A stretch of 41,250 nt of DNA from a candidate division FCPU426 bacterium (GTDB lineage Bacteria > Oederibacteriota > Muellerivitia > Muellerivitales > Muellerivitaceae), in contig PLZG01000080.1 of assembly GCA_003152075.1 (NCBI GenBank), positions 1 through 41,250 on the forward strand, in the 5' to 3' direction. This document shows, piece by piece, positions 17,788-25,159 of this stretch. How positions within the stretch are numbered: the stretch's first letter is position 1; each line of letters begins with the position of its first letter. The position numbers were made by a program, and so were the translations under genes. The notes beneath the pieces are model-generated. The model was not told the DNA's origin. It made no database searches and saw only the letters and a list, made by a program, of their open reading frames with translations.

Positions 17788-20223
17788 TTAGTGTTTGGAA
17801 GAGGAGGAGTTGTTTTCTGATTTGTGAGTGTGTTTCTTCGCTTCCGGTGTGGCTGAGGGGGTCGGCTCGGGCTTGGGGTAGTCGGAGGGAATATCAGCCC
17901 TGTCGGTACCCGTAAACCCGTATTTTTGAGCCAGATCAGGCCGGACCCACATCCGCATATTGTAGCTTCCCAAGTCGGACCAAACTTCCCTGTAAAGAAT
18001 CCATTTTTTTAAGTCACTCCAATCCACCATGTCTGGGCGAGCTGGTTTTAAAGGCAGGAAATTACTGAAGAACCAGTCGAAAAATAAACCCATATTCATA
18101 TCGGAACCAGGAAAGCCTTTTTTGAACCAAGCAGGAATCCACCAAACTCGAAGTTTGTATTTCCGGTTGACGTAACCGGCTTGGCTCAAGATGGGATAGG
18201 CCTGGGCGTCAGATTCCGTGCCCGTTAAAATAATTGGATTGTCGGCTACAGTGATCGTCGCCGGATGGTTCCGTCTGGCGAAATCCCTGAGCATCCATGC
18301 GAAAGGCCAGGAGCATTTGTCCTCAATCGTCAAGGCCATGCCGTCATGCAACCCCTTTTCGGCATCACTCGTCCCCGCGGGAGCGGTTGAGTCCGGGCCT
18401 CCGGTCTCCCCGTATGAAATGGTCCGGATGATTTTTTCCACATCTTTTACATCAGGCCCCGATTGGACATAAACCAAAGGCTCAACCGGATTTGCCTCAT
18501 GATAAAAACTTAAAAGAACAGCTGAATGCAGGGAATAGGTCATCAGCAATCCGAAAACACTGATTACGGCGATCCGAGCGCATTTCCATAATTGCACTGT
18601 TGGTTTTGACTCGAATACTTGGCCCATGAAGTAAGCCGTTAATAGCAAGGCCGGGGTGAGTGGGTGGAGTATCAACCAAGGCATTTTTTCGCCCGCCCAT
18701 GAAAACAAAACCAACGAGCCGATGTACCAGTAGGAGAGGAAAAGGGGAATGGTTTTTGGTTTGAAAAACCCGTAATAAACCATGGCAACGGCTGAAAACA
18801 GAAAGGAAACCAACTCATTGGCAGGGAGCTGAACCAAATAATAATAAGGCGGTTGGTCACCGCGGTGAACATCATGCTGATCCCACCAGTATTGCAAGCC
18901 GCCGAAGGCGCCGTTGTAAATCGCATAGAGAAGTCCATGTATCCGTCCTAGAAAATCTCCCTGGTTGGCGCCCACGGTAAAAAAGGTTGTGAACAGCAAG
19001 GTGAATATAATTCCAAATATTGAAACGGAACCGGTTAAGGCGGGAGCGACATTCGTCAACCATAACCAACAGAACCAAAAGAGCAGTCCAAAGTAAGCCA
19101 TCAATAACAAGAAGGAAAATATGGTTGGTTGGTTGAGGTGAAGAGCGGGAATCCTGAGGGCCACCAGAGTTACAACCCACCAGAGACTAAATCCAAAAAG
19201 CGGCCACTGAATTTTTTCAACCCTAAGGTCCATGATGATTTTCCATAAATCGCTTCCAGCTTTTTGCTGCTTTAAATTTGTTTGCCATTGGATGAAAAGC
19301 TGAAAAACGGTGTACAAAAAGGCAGCTCCCAAAAGAAGGCCAAAAATTGGCATTCGGTAAGACTCGGTTTTTGGAATGATTAATTGGGTCAATATTCCAA
19401 TGGCGGTTAGACCACCCGCGATGAAAACGTCAGCCCATGGTAAAAGACGAATAAAGAGGTAGGTGCCAATAACCGCAATCGTTAAAAAAATTGATTCTTT
19501 GGTACAGAAGGCGATGCTGAAGCCTAGGGAAGCGATCCAAAGATCGAGAGGAAGGCGCGAACGGTAATAGCGAATCAGAAACACCACCATGAGAAGGGTA
19601 GCGCCGGCGATATAGGCATCCTCACGGGTAAATCGGTCAAAGTACATGAAGCTCGGGGAGAAAACGATCATGGTGGTGGCTATAAAGGCTCCGAGACGGC
19701 CCCAAAATGGGGCAAGAAACATGGCTAAAACCACAGTAAGTATTCCAAAGGAAGCGGCTAGGTATCGGGAAGTGGCGTTGGATACCCCGAATAAGTAGTA
19801 CATGAAGGCGTTGCCGTGAAACTGGAATGGGCCATGCATCATGGGGTTGTATTCGTAATCACCATCTTTAAACAATTGGTAAGAATAAAAGGCGTGCATG
19901 CTTTCATCGTGATGGTGTGGCTTGTCACCAAGATGATGAAATCGGGTGAAAATCGTGATCAGAATTAAGGCGACATAAGCGATTTCAAGCCAAGAAAAGG
20001 AAAAACTCCCCTTGATAACGGCGGAAGGGGATTGAGTTAAAGTTTTTTCTTTGGGCTCGGATTCGGTTTGTGACGAAACTTTGATATTTTTGGGGGGTGG
20101 AATTGGTTTCGAGGGCTTTTCATTTTGGCTAGGGGCTTGAAGTTTGGTCCCGCATTGCTCACAAAAATTATTTGAAACGGGGTTTTTAGAACCACATTTA
20201 CCGCATACCTTCAATTCAGACAT
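17788..20223 (-). CDS. Agl23-like (TIGR03663-type) GT-C-like membrane protein with N-terminal zinc ribbon
   Basis: 811 residues, the only long minus-strand gene in the window. An N-terminal zinc ribbon has C7, C10, C21 and C24 (CGKC...CEQC). A Pro/Ser/Lys linker follows, then membrane helices from about residue 78. The first outer loop holds HHHDESMHAF (D106, E107) and MMHGPFQF (H130, G131, P132), followed by conserved arginines (R153; DRFTRED near 196-202). DE, HGP and two arginines are the landmarks known for TIGR03663, a family named for archaeal Agl23 that is usually found with Chlor_Arch_YYY genes, as here. The tail is His/Ser-rich and disordered. AAGGAG precedes the start, and a strong promoter lies upstream. 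Expected role: membrane glycosylation or flippase-associated. The biochemical activity is not established for the family. Confidence 0.85.
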   Translation of the reverse strand: MSELKVCGKCGSKNPVSNNFCEQCGTKLQAPSQNEKPSKPIPPPKNIKVSSQTESEPKEKTLTQSPSAVIKGSFSFSWLEIAYVALILITIFTRFHHLGDKPHHHDESMHAFYSYQLFKDGDYEYNPMMHGPFQFHGNAFMYYLFGVSNATSRYLAASFGILTVVLAMFLAPFWGRLGAFIATTMIVFSPSFMYFDRFTREDAYIAGATLLMVVFLIRYYRSRLPLDLWIASLGFSIAFCTKESIFLTIAVIGTYLFIRLLPWADVFIAGGLTAIGILTQLIIPKTESYRMPIFGLLLGAAFLYTVFQLFIQWQTNLKQQKAGSDLWKIIMDLRVEKIQWPLFGFSLWWVVTLVALRIPALHLNQPTIFSFLLLMAYFGLLFWFCWLWLTNVAPALTGSVSIFGIIFTLLFTTFFTVGANQGDFLGRIHGLLYAIYNGAFGGLQYWWDQHDVHRGDQPPYYYLVQLPANELVSFLFSAVAMVYYGFFKPKTIPLFLSYWYIGSLVLFSWAGEKMPWLILHPLTPALLLTAYFMGQVFESKPTVQLWKCARIAVISVFGLLMTYSLHSAVLLSFYHEANPVEPLVYVQSGPDVKDVEKIIRTISYGETGGPDSTAPAGTSDAEKGLHDGMALTIEDKCSWPFAWMLRDFARRNHPATITVADNPIILTGTESDAQAYPILSQAGYVNRKYKLRVWWIPAWFKKGFPGSDMNMGLFFDWFFSNFLPLKPARPDMVDWSDLKKWILYREVWSDLGSYNMRMWVRPDLAQKYGFTGTDRADIPSDYPKPEPTPSATPEAKKHTHKSENNSSSSKH

Positions 20224-20675
20224 GAAGAACTCCTTCGGTGGGGTATAAAGGCCGCAAAACGTTTAAATCTCAAATCTTTTGAGCAAATTTGACGGTAAAC
20301 TATACCTATCCGTTAAACCTTTTGTCAACAAATCGGGCTGGTACAAAAGCTTGATTTCAAAAGGTTTTTCGGTAATTCGCTTATTAATAAAATCTTCAAA
20401 GTGTGGACGTGTGAAAGCAGGAAAAGGGCCCCAACTTTGGAAGGAAATCGGGAACCGCGGAATTCATTTTCATTCCAGTTTAATTTTAAACCCGCTTTAA
20501 TTGTGGCTTTTAAACCAATATTTTCTGCTTCAAGCAAAATACTGAAATGCCGGATTTTGCCCGCTAATGGGGGGATATAAAGTTGCAATTAACTAAAATG
20601 ATTGATACACTTTTTTGACGCCCAAGTAATACGACGCCCAAAAATTTAGATCTTCTTTGAAGAGAGGAGAAATTT
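20224..20675. other. Divergent intergenic region, 452 bp
   Basis: This gap separates the minus-strand Agl23-like gene from the plus-strand PorV-like gene. The left part holds the minus-strand promoter. The right part holds a weak plus-strand promoter candidate (TTGCAA 20583-20588, 17 bases, TACACT 20606-20611) and a 9-base direct repeat GACGCCCAA at 20617-20625 and 20633-20641. The middle (about 20340-20580) has short frames on both strands but no ribosome site or protein-like sequence that I trust. Confidence 0.5.
20299..20328 (-). promoter_or_regulatory. Sigma70-type promoter of the Agl23-like gene
   Basis: On the minus strand, TTGACA (20323-20328) and TATAGT (20299-20304) are separated by 18 bases. 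This is a consensus -35 and a 5/6 -10. Transcription would start near 20292, giving a leader of about 70 bases. Confidence 0.7.
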
Positions 20676-21650
20676 GTGATATCGAAACGATTTTCTTTTG
20701 CGGCGCTTGCAAGCGCTTTATTGCTTTTAGCCCCGGGGGTTTACGCTCAACAACCGGATTATGCGGCGGAGGTATTAACTAAGGGGGCAGGGGCAAGACC
20801 CTTGGCCATGGGTGGAGCATTTGTTGCGGCGGCCACCGACGCGACGGCGGCATATTGGAATCCCGCTGGTTTGGCCCTGATTGATGATATTGAAATTACC
20901 ACGATGCACTCGGCCCAATCCGACCTTCAAAGTTATGATTTTATCAATTTGGCCTTCAACACACAATCAGCTGGCTCCTATGCCCTTAGTTATTTACGTT
21001 TGGGGGTCGATGGAATTGCCCTTACGAACGCAAATAGTCCTAATGTTGTTGGCACAACAACTTATTCCGACCAGGCTGCCCTCATATCAGGAGGCTGGAA
21101 GCTCGGAAAACAGTTTGCACTTGGCGGAACGATTAAACTTTTGAAAACTGATGCCGCTGGTGCTTCCGCTTTTGGTTTTGGTTCTGACTTGGGACTTATA
21201 TTTAAGCCCATTAAAGAGCTATCCTTTGGCCTGGTGGCTAGAGATTATACTGGTGGTTCTTATATTCAATGGTCAGGTACGGCTACAAACCCCACTCAAG
21301 TTTTACAACCCAGCGTGACTCTCGGGGTTTCCTGGACCGAGGAATTGGGAAAAAGGCAAAAAACAGGGGATGCCCCCGTTCCCGTTAGCACTCTTTCCGT
21401 GAATTTTGACGCGGATACCCTATATGGCCCCAAAGGCTTGAACAATTACCACTTAGGCTTGGAATATTGGTACCGCCAGTTTGTGGCAGTTCGCGCTGGG
21501 GCGGAATCAAAGGGATTTCAGTTTGACGCTGATTCCTTCACCCCTTCAGCAGGGGTGGGAGTATGGGCCTATCTCTTCGAGATTGACTATGCCTTCGTGG
21601 CCAATTCCATCGGCGGGATCCATTACATATCTCTGATTACCCGTCTGTAA
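20676..21650 (+). CDS. PorV/PorQ-family outer-membrane protein 1
   Basis: 324 residues, GTG start with GAGAGGAG upstream. A signal peptide (residues 1-24, ending VYAQQ) precedes the family signature GARPLAMGGAFVAAATDATA and AYWNPAGLALI (about 39-70), typical of PorV/PorQ (UPF0164-type) beta-barrels related to FadL-like porins. The remainder is alternating strands with aromatic girdles, ending in an aromatic-poor LITRL strand. In Bacteroidota PorV is a type IX secretion component, but the family is wider and no other secretion genes are seen here. An intrinsic terminator follows. Confidence 0.85.
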   Translation: MISKRFSFAALASALLLLAPGVYAQQPDYAAEVLTKGAGARPLAMGGAFVAAATDATAAYWNPAGLALIDDIEITTMHSAQSDLQSYDFINLAFNTQSAGSYALSYLRLGVDGIALTNANSPNVVGTTTYSDQAALISGGWKLGKQFALGGTIKLLKTDAAGASAFGFGSDLGLIFKPIKELSFGLVARDYTGGSYIQWSGTATNPTQVLQPSVTLGVSWTEELGKRQKTGDAPVPVSTLSVNFDADTLYGPKGLNNYHLGLEYWYRQFVAVRAGAESKGFQFDADSFTPSAGVGVWAYLFEIDYAFVANSIGGIHYISLITRL

Positions 21651-21670
21651 GAGCCCAGAAACGAAAAACT

Positions 21671-21711
21671 AAAAGAGGGGATTTTTAATAAAAAAAGTCC
21701 CCTCTTTTTTT
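21671..21711 (+). terminator. Intrinsic terminator after PorV-like 1
   Basis: An 11-base stem AAAAGAGGGGA (21671-21681) pairs with TCCCCTCTTTT (21698-21708), followed by more T. The 16-base loop is A/T-rich and can itself pair. It lies 20 bases past the stop codon. Confidence 0.85.
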
Positions 21712-21771
21712 ATTTTTTGATTATTATATCTGAACGCCGAAGGCCTTTATTTCTCTTCCCTTGGGGTATTC

Positions 21772-23811
21772 ATGAGATATCAACTGCCTCTTTCCGCGTT
21801 TCTATACTTGGTTTGTTTTCCAACCTTCGCTTCCTATCAAATCGCTCCATCGACTGGTTCCGGATTACCTTATTCCTTAGAAACTAAGACCCAGCTCAAG
21901 CAGTTATATAACGACAGGAGAGTCATAGGCGGTCAAATCATCGCCTTAAAAGACCAACCTGGAAAAAGTTATAGCGGAAATTATATTGATGTTGGTGATT
22001 TGGGAGGGGTCAAAAAGGGAGATGTTTTTGCTTTGTATACGCCCAAGGGGGAGCCGGTCGGCTTTATCCGTGTCAATGAAACCCAACACTATACTTCTAC
22101 TTTTGACTTTGTGGAATTGACCGTTGATCCGACTGACAACTTATCGGCAAAAAAAATTACAGAGGATGTCAAAAGTCGTATTCCGGATAACTTGCTGGCC
22201 TTCCCGAACATGAGGCGTTACAAAAAAGGGATGGTTGTGGCTTCCAAGAAAAAAGGACTTCAGCCTCCGGGTGTGGCTCCGGCCGCAGCTGGGCAAGCAG
22301 CATTACCTCCTTTGCCGGGGGATAGCACCGCTACCGCCCCAAGCTCAAATCTTCCTCCCTTGCCCGGTGAAAACGCAGCAACACCATCGGGGACCAGCCT
22401 TCCGCCTCTGCCCAGCGATAATGCTGTACCTGCTGGTGGGGCTCAAGGGAGCGGCCTTCCGCCATTACCGATGGATAATACGACTCCTTCAAGCCCCGCT
22501 CCGGCTGGAGGTGCCTTGCCCGCTTTGCCCGGGGATACTGGAACGAACGCAGGCCTTCCGCCCCTTAGCACCGATTCTTCGGCTCCACCATTGCCTGGTT
22601 CTGATAATTCCGCTCCGGGTTTACCAGCCTTGCCAGCCACTGGAGCTCCTGATTCAGGCTTGCCAGCTTTACCAGGGGCAACGAATGGAACTGGATCGAT
22701 AGCTTTACCACCGGATAATTCGGGAACCCTTCCCGCTTTGCCTCCGCCTGGGGGAGCAGATTCAGGGTTACCTCCCGCTCCGGGCCAAGATTCTTCTTTG
22801 CCACCGCTTCCAGGCGCTTCATCCTCAACCTTGCCTCCGCCGGCTGATTTGCCGCTCCCGGGTTTACCCGAGGGAAATCCTCCGAATCCAGGATCTTCAA
22901 CACTTCCTCCGCAATCCGAACTTCCCGGGGCTGCTTCACCGCTTGCGGGGGGAACTGGATTGCCTGACCTAAATGCTCCGCTACCTCCAGTTGATAATGG
23001 TTTACCTCCGATTTCTGACGCGGGAACGACCGCTTCACCACCTTTAAGCGGAGATATTCCGTTGCCGCCGGCGGCCAACGCTTCTTTACCCCCACCTGCT
23101 GGTGACATGTCACTTCCACCTGTCGCCGACAATTCCTTGCCACCCTTGGCTTCCAACTCGTCAGGTGTGCCGGAATTACCGCCGCCTTCAACTGCTTCCT
23201 TGCCACCAATGGATAATGCCTCGGTCTTGCCGCCTCCGGATATGTCATTACCTCCCGTTGCAGACGCATCTTTGCCGCCTATAGCTTCAAACCCGTCTGG
23301 AGTGCCGGATTTGGCCCCGCCTTCAACAGCCGCCATGTCCCCCACGGGGAGCGGTTCAGCATTGCCGCCGCCTGATATGTCACTTCCTCCAGTGTCCGAT
23401 GCTTCTTTGCCCCCCGCCAGCAATCCATCAGCCATGCCTGAATTGCCTTCAGTTACCGCAGGCTTACCTCCAATGGATAATAGTTCCGCTTTGCCACCTA
23501 CTGCCGATTTGTCTTTGCCGCCCGTTGCCTCCAATAGCTTGCCCCCTGCCCCCTCCAATGAAAGCTCGATGCCCCTTCCTGGAATAGACAATACCGCTGC
23601 GACTCTTCCCCCGGGAGTTCCTGATATGAATAGCCAAGCCATGACGCCACCGGGCCTAGACGTGCCGCTGGTTGTCAATAATGGAACCCCCGCAACGACT
23701 TCCGCCTCCCATGCGGCCGACCTAAATCTTCCCTCGGTCCCTACTGAAGTTAAGAGCGGTTTTTTACAGGATCTCCCGACTCTTTCTTCCTCAAAAAAAC
23801 CAGCGGCTTAA
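21772..23811 (+). CDS. Secreted Pro-rich repeat protein
   Basis: 679 residues. A signal peptide (about 1-20) leads into a folded N-terminal domain (about 45-150) with GGQIIALKDQPG, IDVGDLGGVKKGDVFALYTP and GEPVGFIRVNETQHYTSTF. This beta-rich layout recalls small domains of secreted or peptidoglycan-associated proteins (FlgT-C-like), but I cannot name it. From about residue 165 to 640 the protein is low-complexity, built on LPPLPGD-like units, and includes a 45-residue tandem repeat (see separate entry). No membrane anchor or sorting motif is visible. The extended, proline-rich stalk suggests a spacer across the periplasm or surface. The ribosome site is weak (GGGG). The shadow frame on the minus strand is Gly-rich and not a gene. 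Confidence 0.75.
   Translation: MRYQLPLSAFLYLVCFPTFASYQIAPSTGSGLPYSLETKTQLKQLYNDRRVIGGQIIALKDQPGKSYSGNYIDVGDLGGVKKGDVFALYTPKGEPVGFIRVNETQHYTSTFDFVELTVDPTDNLSAKKITEDVKSRIPDNLLAFPNMRRYKKGMVVASKKKGLQPPGVAPAAAGQAALPPLPGDSTATAPSSNLPPLPGENAATPSGTSLPPLPSDNAVPAGGAQGSGLPPLPMDNTTPSSPAPAGGALPALPGDTGTNAGLPPLSTDSSAPPLPGSDNSAPGLPALPATGAPDSGLPALPGATNGTGSIALPPDNSGTLPALPPPGGADSGLPPAPGQDSSLPPLPGASSSTLPPPADLPLPGLPEGNPPNPGSSTLPPQSELPGAASPLAGGTGLPDLNAPLPPVDNGLPPISDAGTTASPPLSGDIPLPPAANASLPPPAGDMSLPPVADNSLPPLASNSSGVPELPPPSTASLPPMDNASVLPPPDMSLPPVADASLPPIASNPSGVPDLAPPSTAAMSPTGSGSALPPPDMSLPPVSDASLPPASNPSAMPELPSVTAGLPPMDNSSALPPTADLSLPPVASNSLPPAPSNESSMPLPGIDNTAATLPPGVPDMNSQAMTPPGLDVPLVVNNGTPATTSASHAADLNLPSVPTEVKSGFLQDLPTLSSSKKPAA
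23107..23580 (+). repeat. 135-bp in-frame tandem repeat
   Basis: Copies start at 23107, 23242, 23377 (132 bp) and 23509 (partial). Each encodes 44-45 residues opening with MSLPPVADASLPP and ending near SALPPPD, so the repeat keeps the reading frame. The sequence has diverged between copies, implying an older expansion. Confidence 0.85.
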
Positions 23812-23863
23812 TCTTTTTAAGCCTTACTTCATTACCTCTCCTCATTTCATCCCTTACGCAAGA

Positions 23864-23869
23864 TATAAT
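23864..23869 (+). promoter_or_regulatory. Candidate -10 box ahead of the LptF/G gene
   Basis: A perfect TATAAT lies 78 bases ahead of the start codon at 23948. No good -35 hexamer is present at 16-18 bases upstream, so this is a candidate only. The rest of the 136-base gap has no terminator hairpin that I can see. Confidence 0.35.
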
Positions 23870-23947
23870 GTTTAGGCTGAAAATTTAGAGACCTTATTGG
23901 CGTATTTTGATTTTTGCCAATTACGGTTCAAGTTTTGAGGATTCTTC

Positions 23948-25159
23948 ATGCCTGTTTTGCTCCGCTATTGCCTGAACGCCCTTTGGCCCCCCTTTTTGCT
24001 TGCCACAGGTTGTTTGGTTTTTGTTTTTAATCTACTTTTCTACCTTGTCCCGTTTTTGACGAACCTCTTTGTGTACCAAGCGGGGATTCTTTATTCTTTT
24101 CTCTTGTTGCTTTATGTGCAGCCGGGTATTTGGATTCTAGCCATCCCCGCTGGTTTTTTAGCGGCACTGCTTATTGTTTATGGGCGTCTAAGCGCGGATG
24201 GGGAACTAATGGCCATCGAATCTTGCGGTTTTTCGACATGGGGTCTTGTTTGGCCCATGTTCGTCGTTTCGCTTCTCCTTAGCCTGTTTTTAATAGTATT
24301 CATGGATATTTTGCTTCCTTGGGGAAATGTTTCTTATCTTAAACTGGATTACAAAGTGATGAACGAGAAGGCATCAATTATTGTCAAGGAACGGATTTTT
24401 ATGGATGGGTTCGAGGGTTATACACTTCATGTTGATAGAAAGGATGACGCTCAAAATACCCTAAACGATGTCAAAATTTTTGCCTTTAAAGACAAAGATA
24501 AAAAATATCCCTATCGGGTGATATGGGCGGATCAAGGGGTTCTGCATCAAGACCCTCATAATTTTCATGCCATTTTGGACTTGGGCCAAGGGCGCATGCA
24601 GCAAATTGACGCAAAAAAACACCAAGGAAATTTTGATGAGTTTTTCGGTATGAAATTCAAGAGTTGTTCTTTAGATTTAAGCATTAACCAGTTTCATGAT
24701 GGCCCCATCGATTTTCGTGATCCTCGAAATATTTCCATGCGAGAGTTGGCGGCGGACATCAAAGAAAAAAAAGAAAAAAATCAGGACGTTCGATATGCCG
24801 AATCAGAGTTTCACAAAAAACTTTCCCTTCCTTTTTCCGCTTTGGCTTTCGCCTTTATTGGAATTCCGCTGGGATTAACCGTAAGGAAAGGTTCCTTGAT
24901 CGGTTATTTTTATGCCCTCCTTTTGGCGGCCATTTATTATTATTTTATCTTATTTGGCGACGCGGTGGGCCCTATGGGGGTATTACCTCCAAGTGTGGCG
25001 ATGTGGCTTCCAAACGCGGGCTTGGTCGCCATTGGCTTGGTTTTAGTGTACCGGTTAATCCACAAACATGATTTTTGGGCAAACCCCTTCCGAAAAACAA
25101 AATATTCGCCCACGAATTTTATAAATTCAATGCAGCCCACGGACATAAAGCCAGAATGA
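23948..25159 (+). CDS. LptF/LptG-family LPS export permease
   Basis: 403 residues with the layout of the YjgP/YjgQ family: three N-terminal membrane helices, a periplasmic beta-jellyroll domain (about 140-270) and three C-terminal helices. Family landmarks are YGRLSADGELMAIESCGFS after helix 2 and FHKKLSLPFSALAFAFIGIPLGL before helix 4. In the Lpt machine this permease pairs with LptB ATPase to pull LPS from the inner membrane. Only one such permease is here, so the LptF/LptG partner must be elsewhere, and the sequence alone does not say which it is. Its stop overlaps the lptD start (ATGA), tying it to outer-membrane delivery. Confidence 0.9.
   Translation: MPVLLRYCLNALWPPFLLATGCLVFVFNLLFYLVPFLTNLFVYQAGILYSFLLLLYVQPGIWILAIPAGFLAALLIVYGRLSADGELMAIESCGFSTWGLVWPMFVVSLLLSLFLIVFMDILLPWGNVSYLKLDYKVMNEKASIIVKERIFMDGFEGYTLHVDRKDDAQNTLNDVKIFAFKDKDKKYPYRVIWADQGVLHQDPHNFHAILDLGQGRMQQIDAKKHQGNFDEFFGMKFKSCSLDLSINQFHDGPIDFRDPRNISMRELAADIKEKKEKNQDVRYAESEFHKKLSLPFSALAFAFIGIPLGLTVRKGSLIGYFYALLLAAIYYYFILFGDAVGPMGVLPPSVAMWLPNAGLVAIGLVLVYRLIHKHDFWANPFRKTKYSPTNFINSMQPTDIKPE

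Noticed and set aside
20279-20500. 73-residue plus-strand frame in the divergent gap
   Set aside because: It overlaps the minus-strand promoter, lacks a ribosome site and has no recognisable sequence features.
20676-21650. PorV-like 1 as evidence for type IX secretion
   Set aside because: The family is broader than that system and no other component or cargo signal is visible in the window.
22443-23678. 411-residue minus-strand frame opposite the Pro-rich gene
   Set aside because: It is a Gly/Ser-rich shadow produced by the repetitive plus-strand codons, with no ribosome site and no domain.
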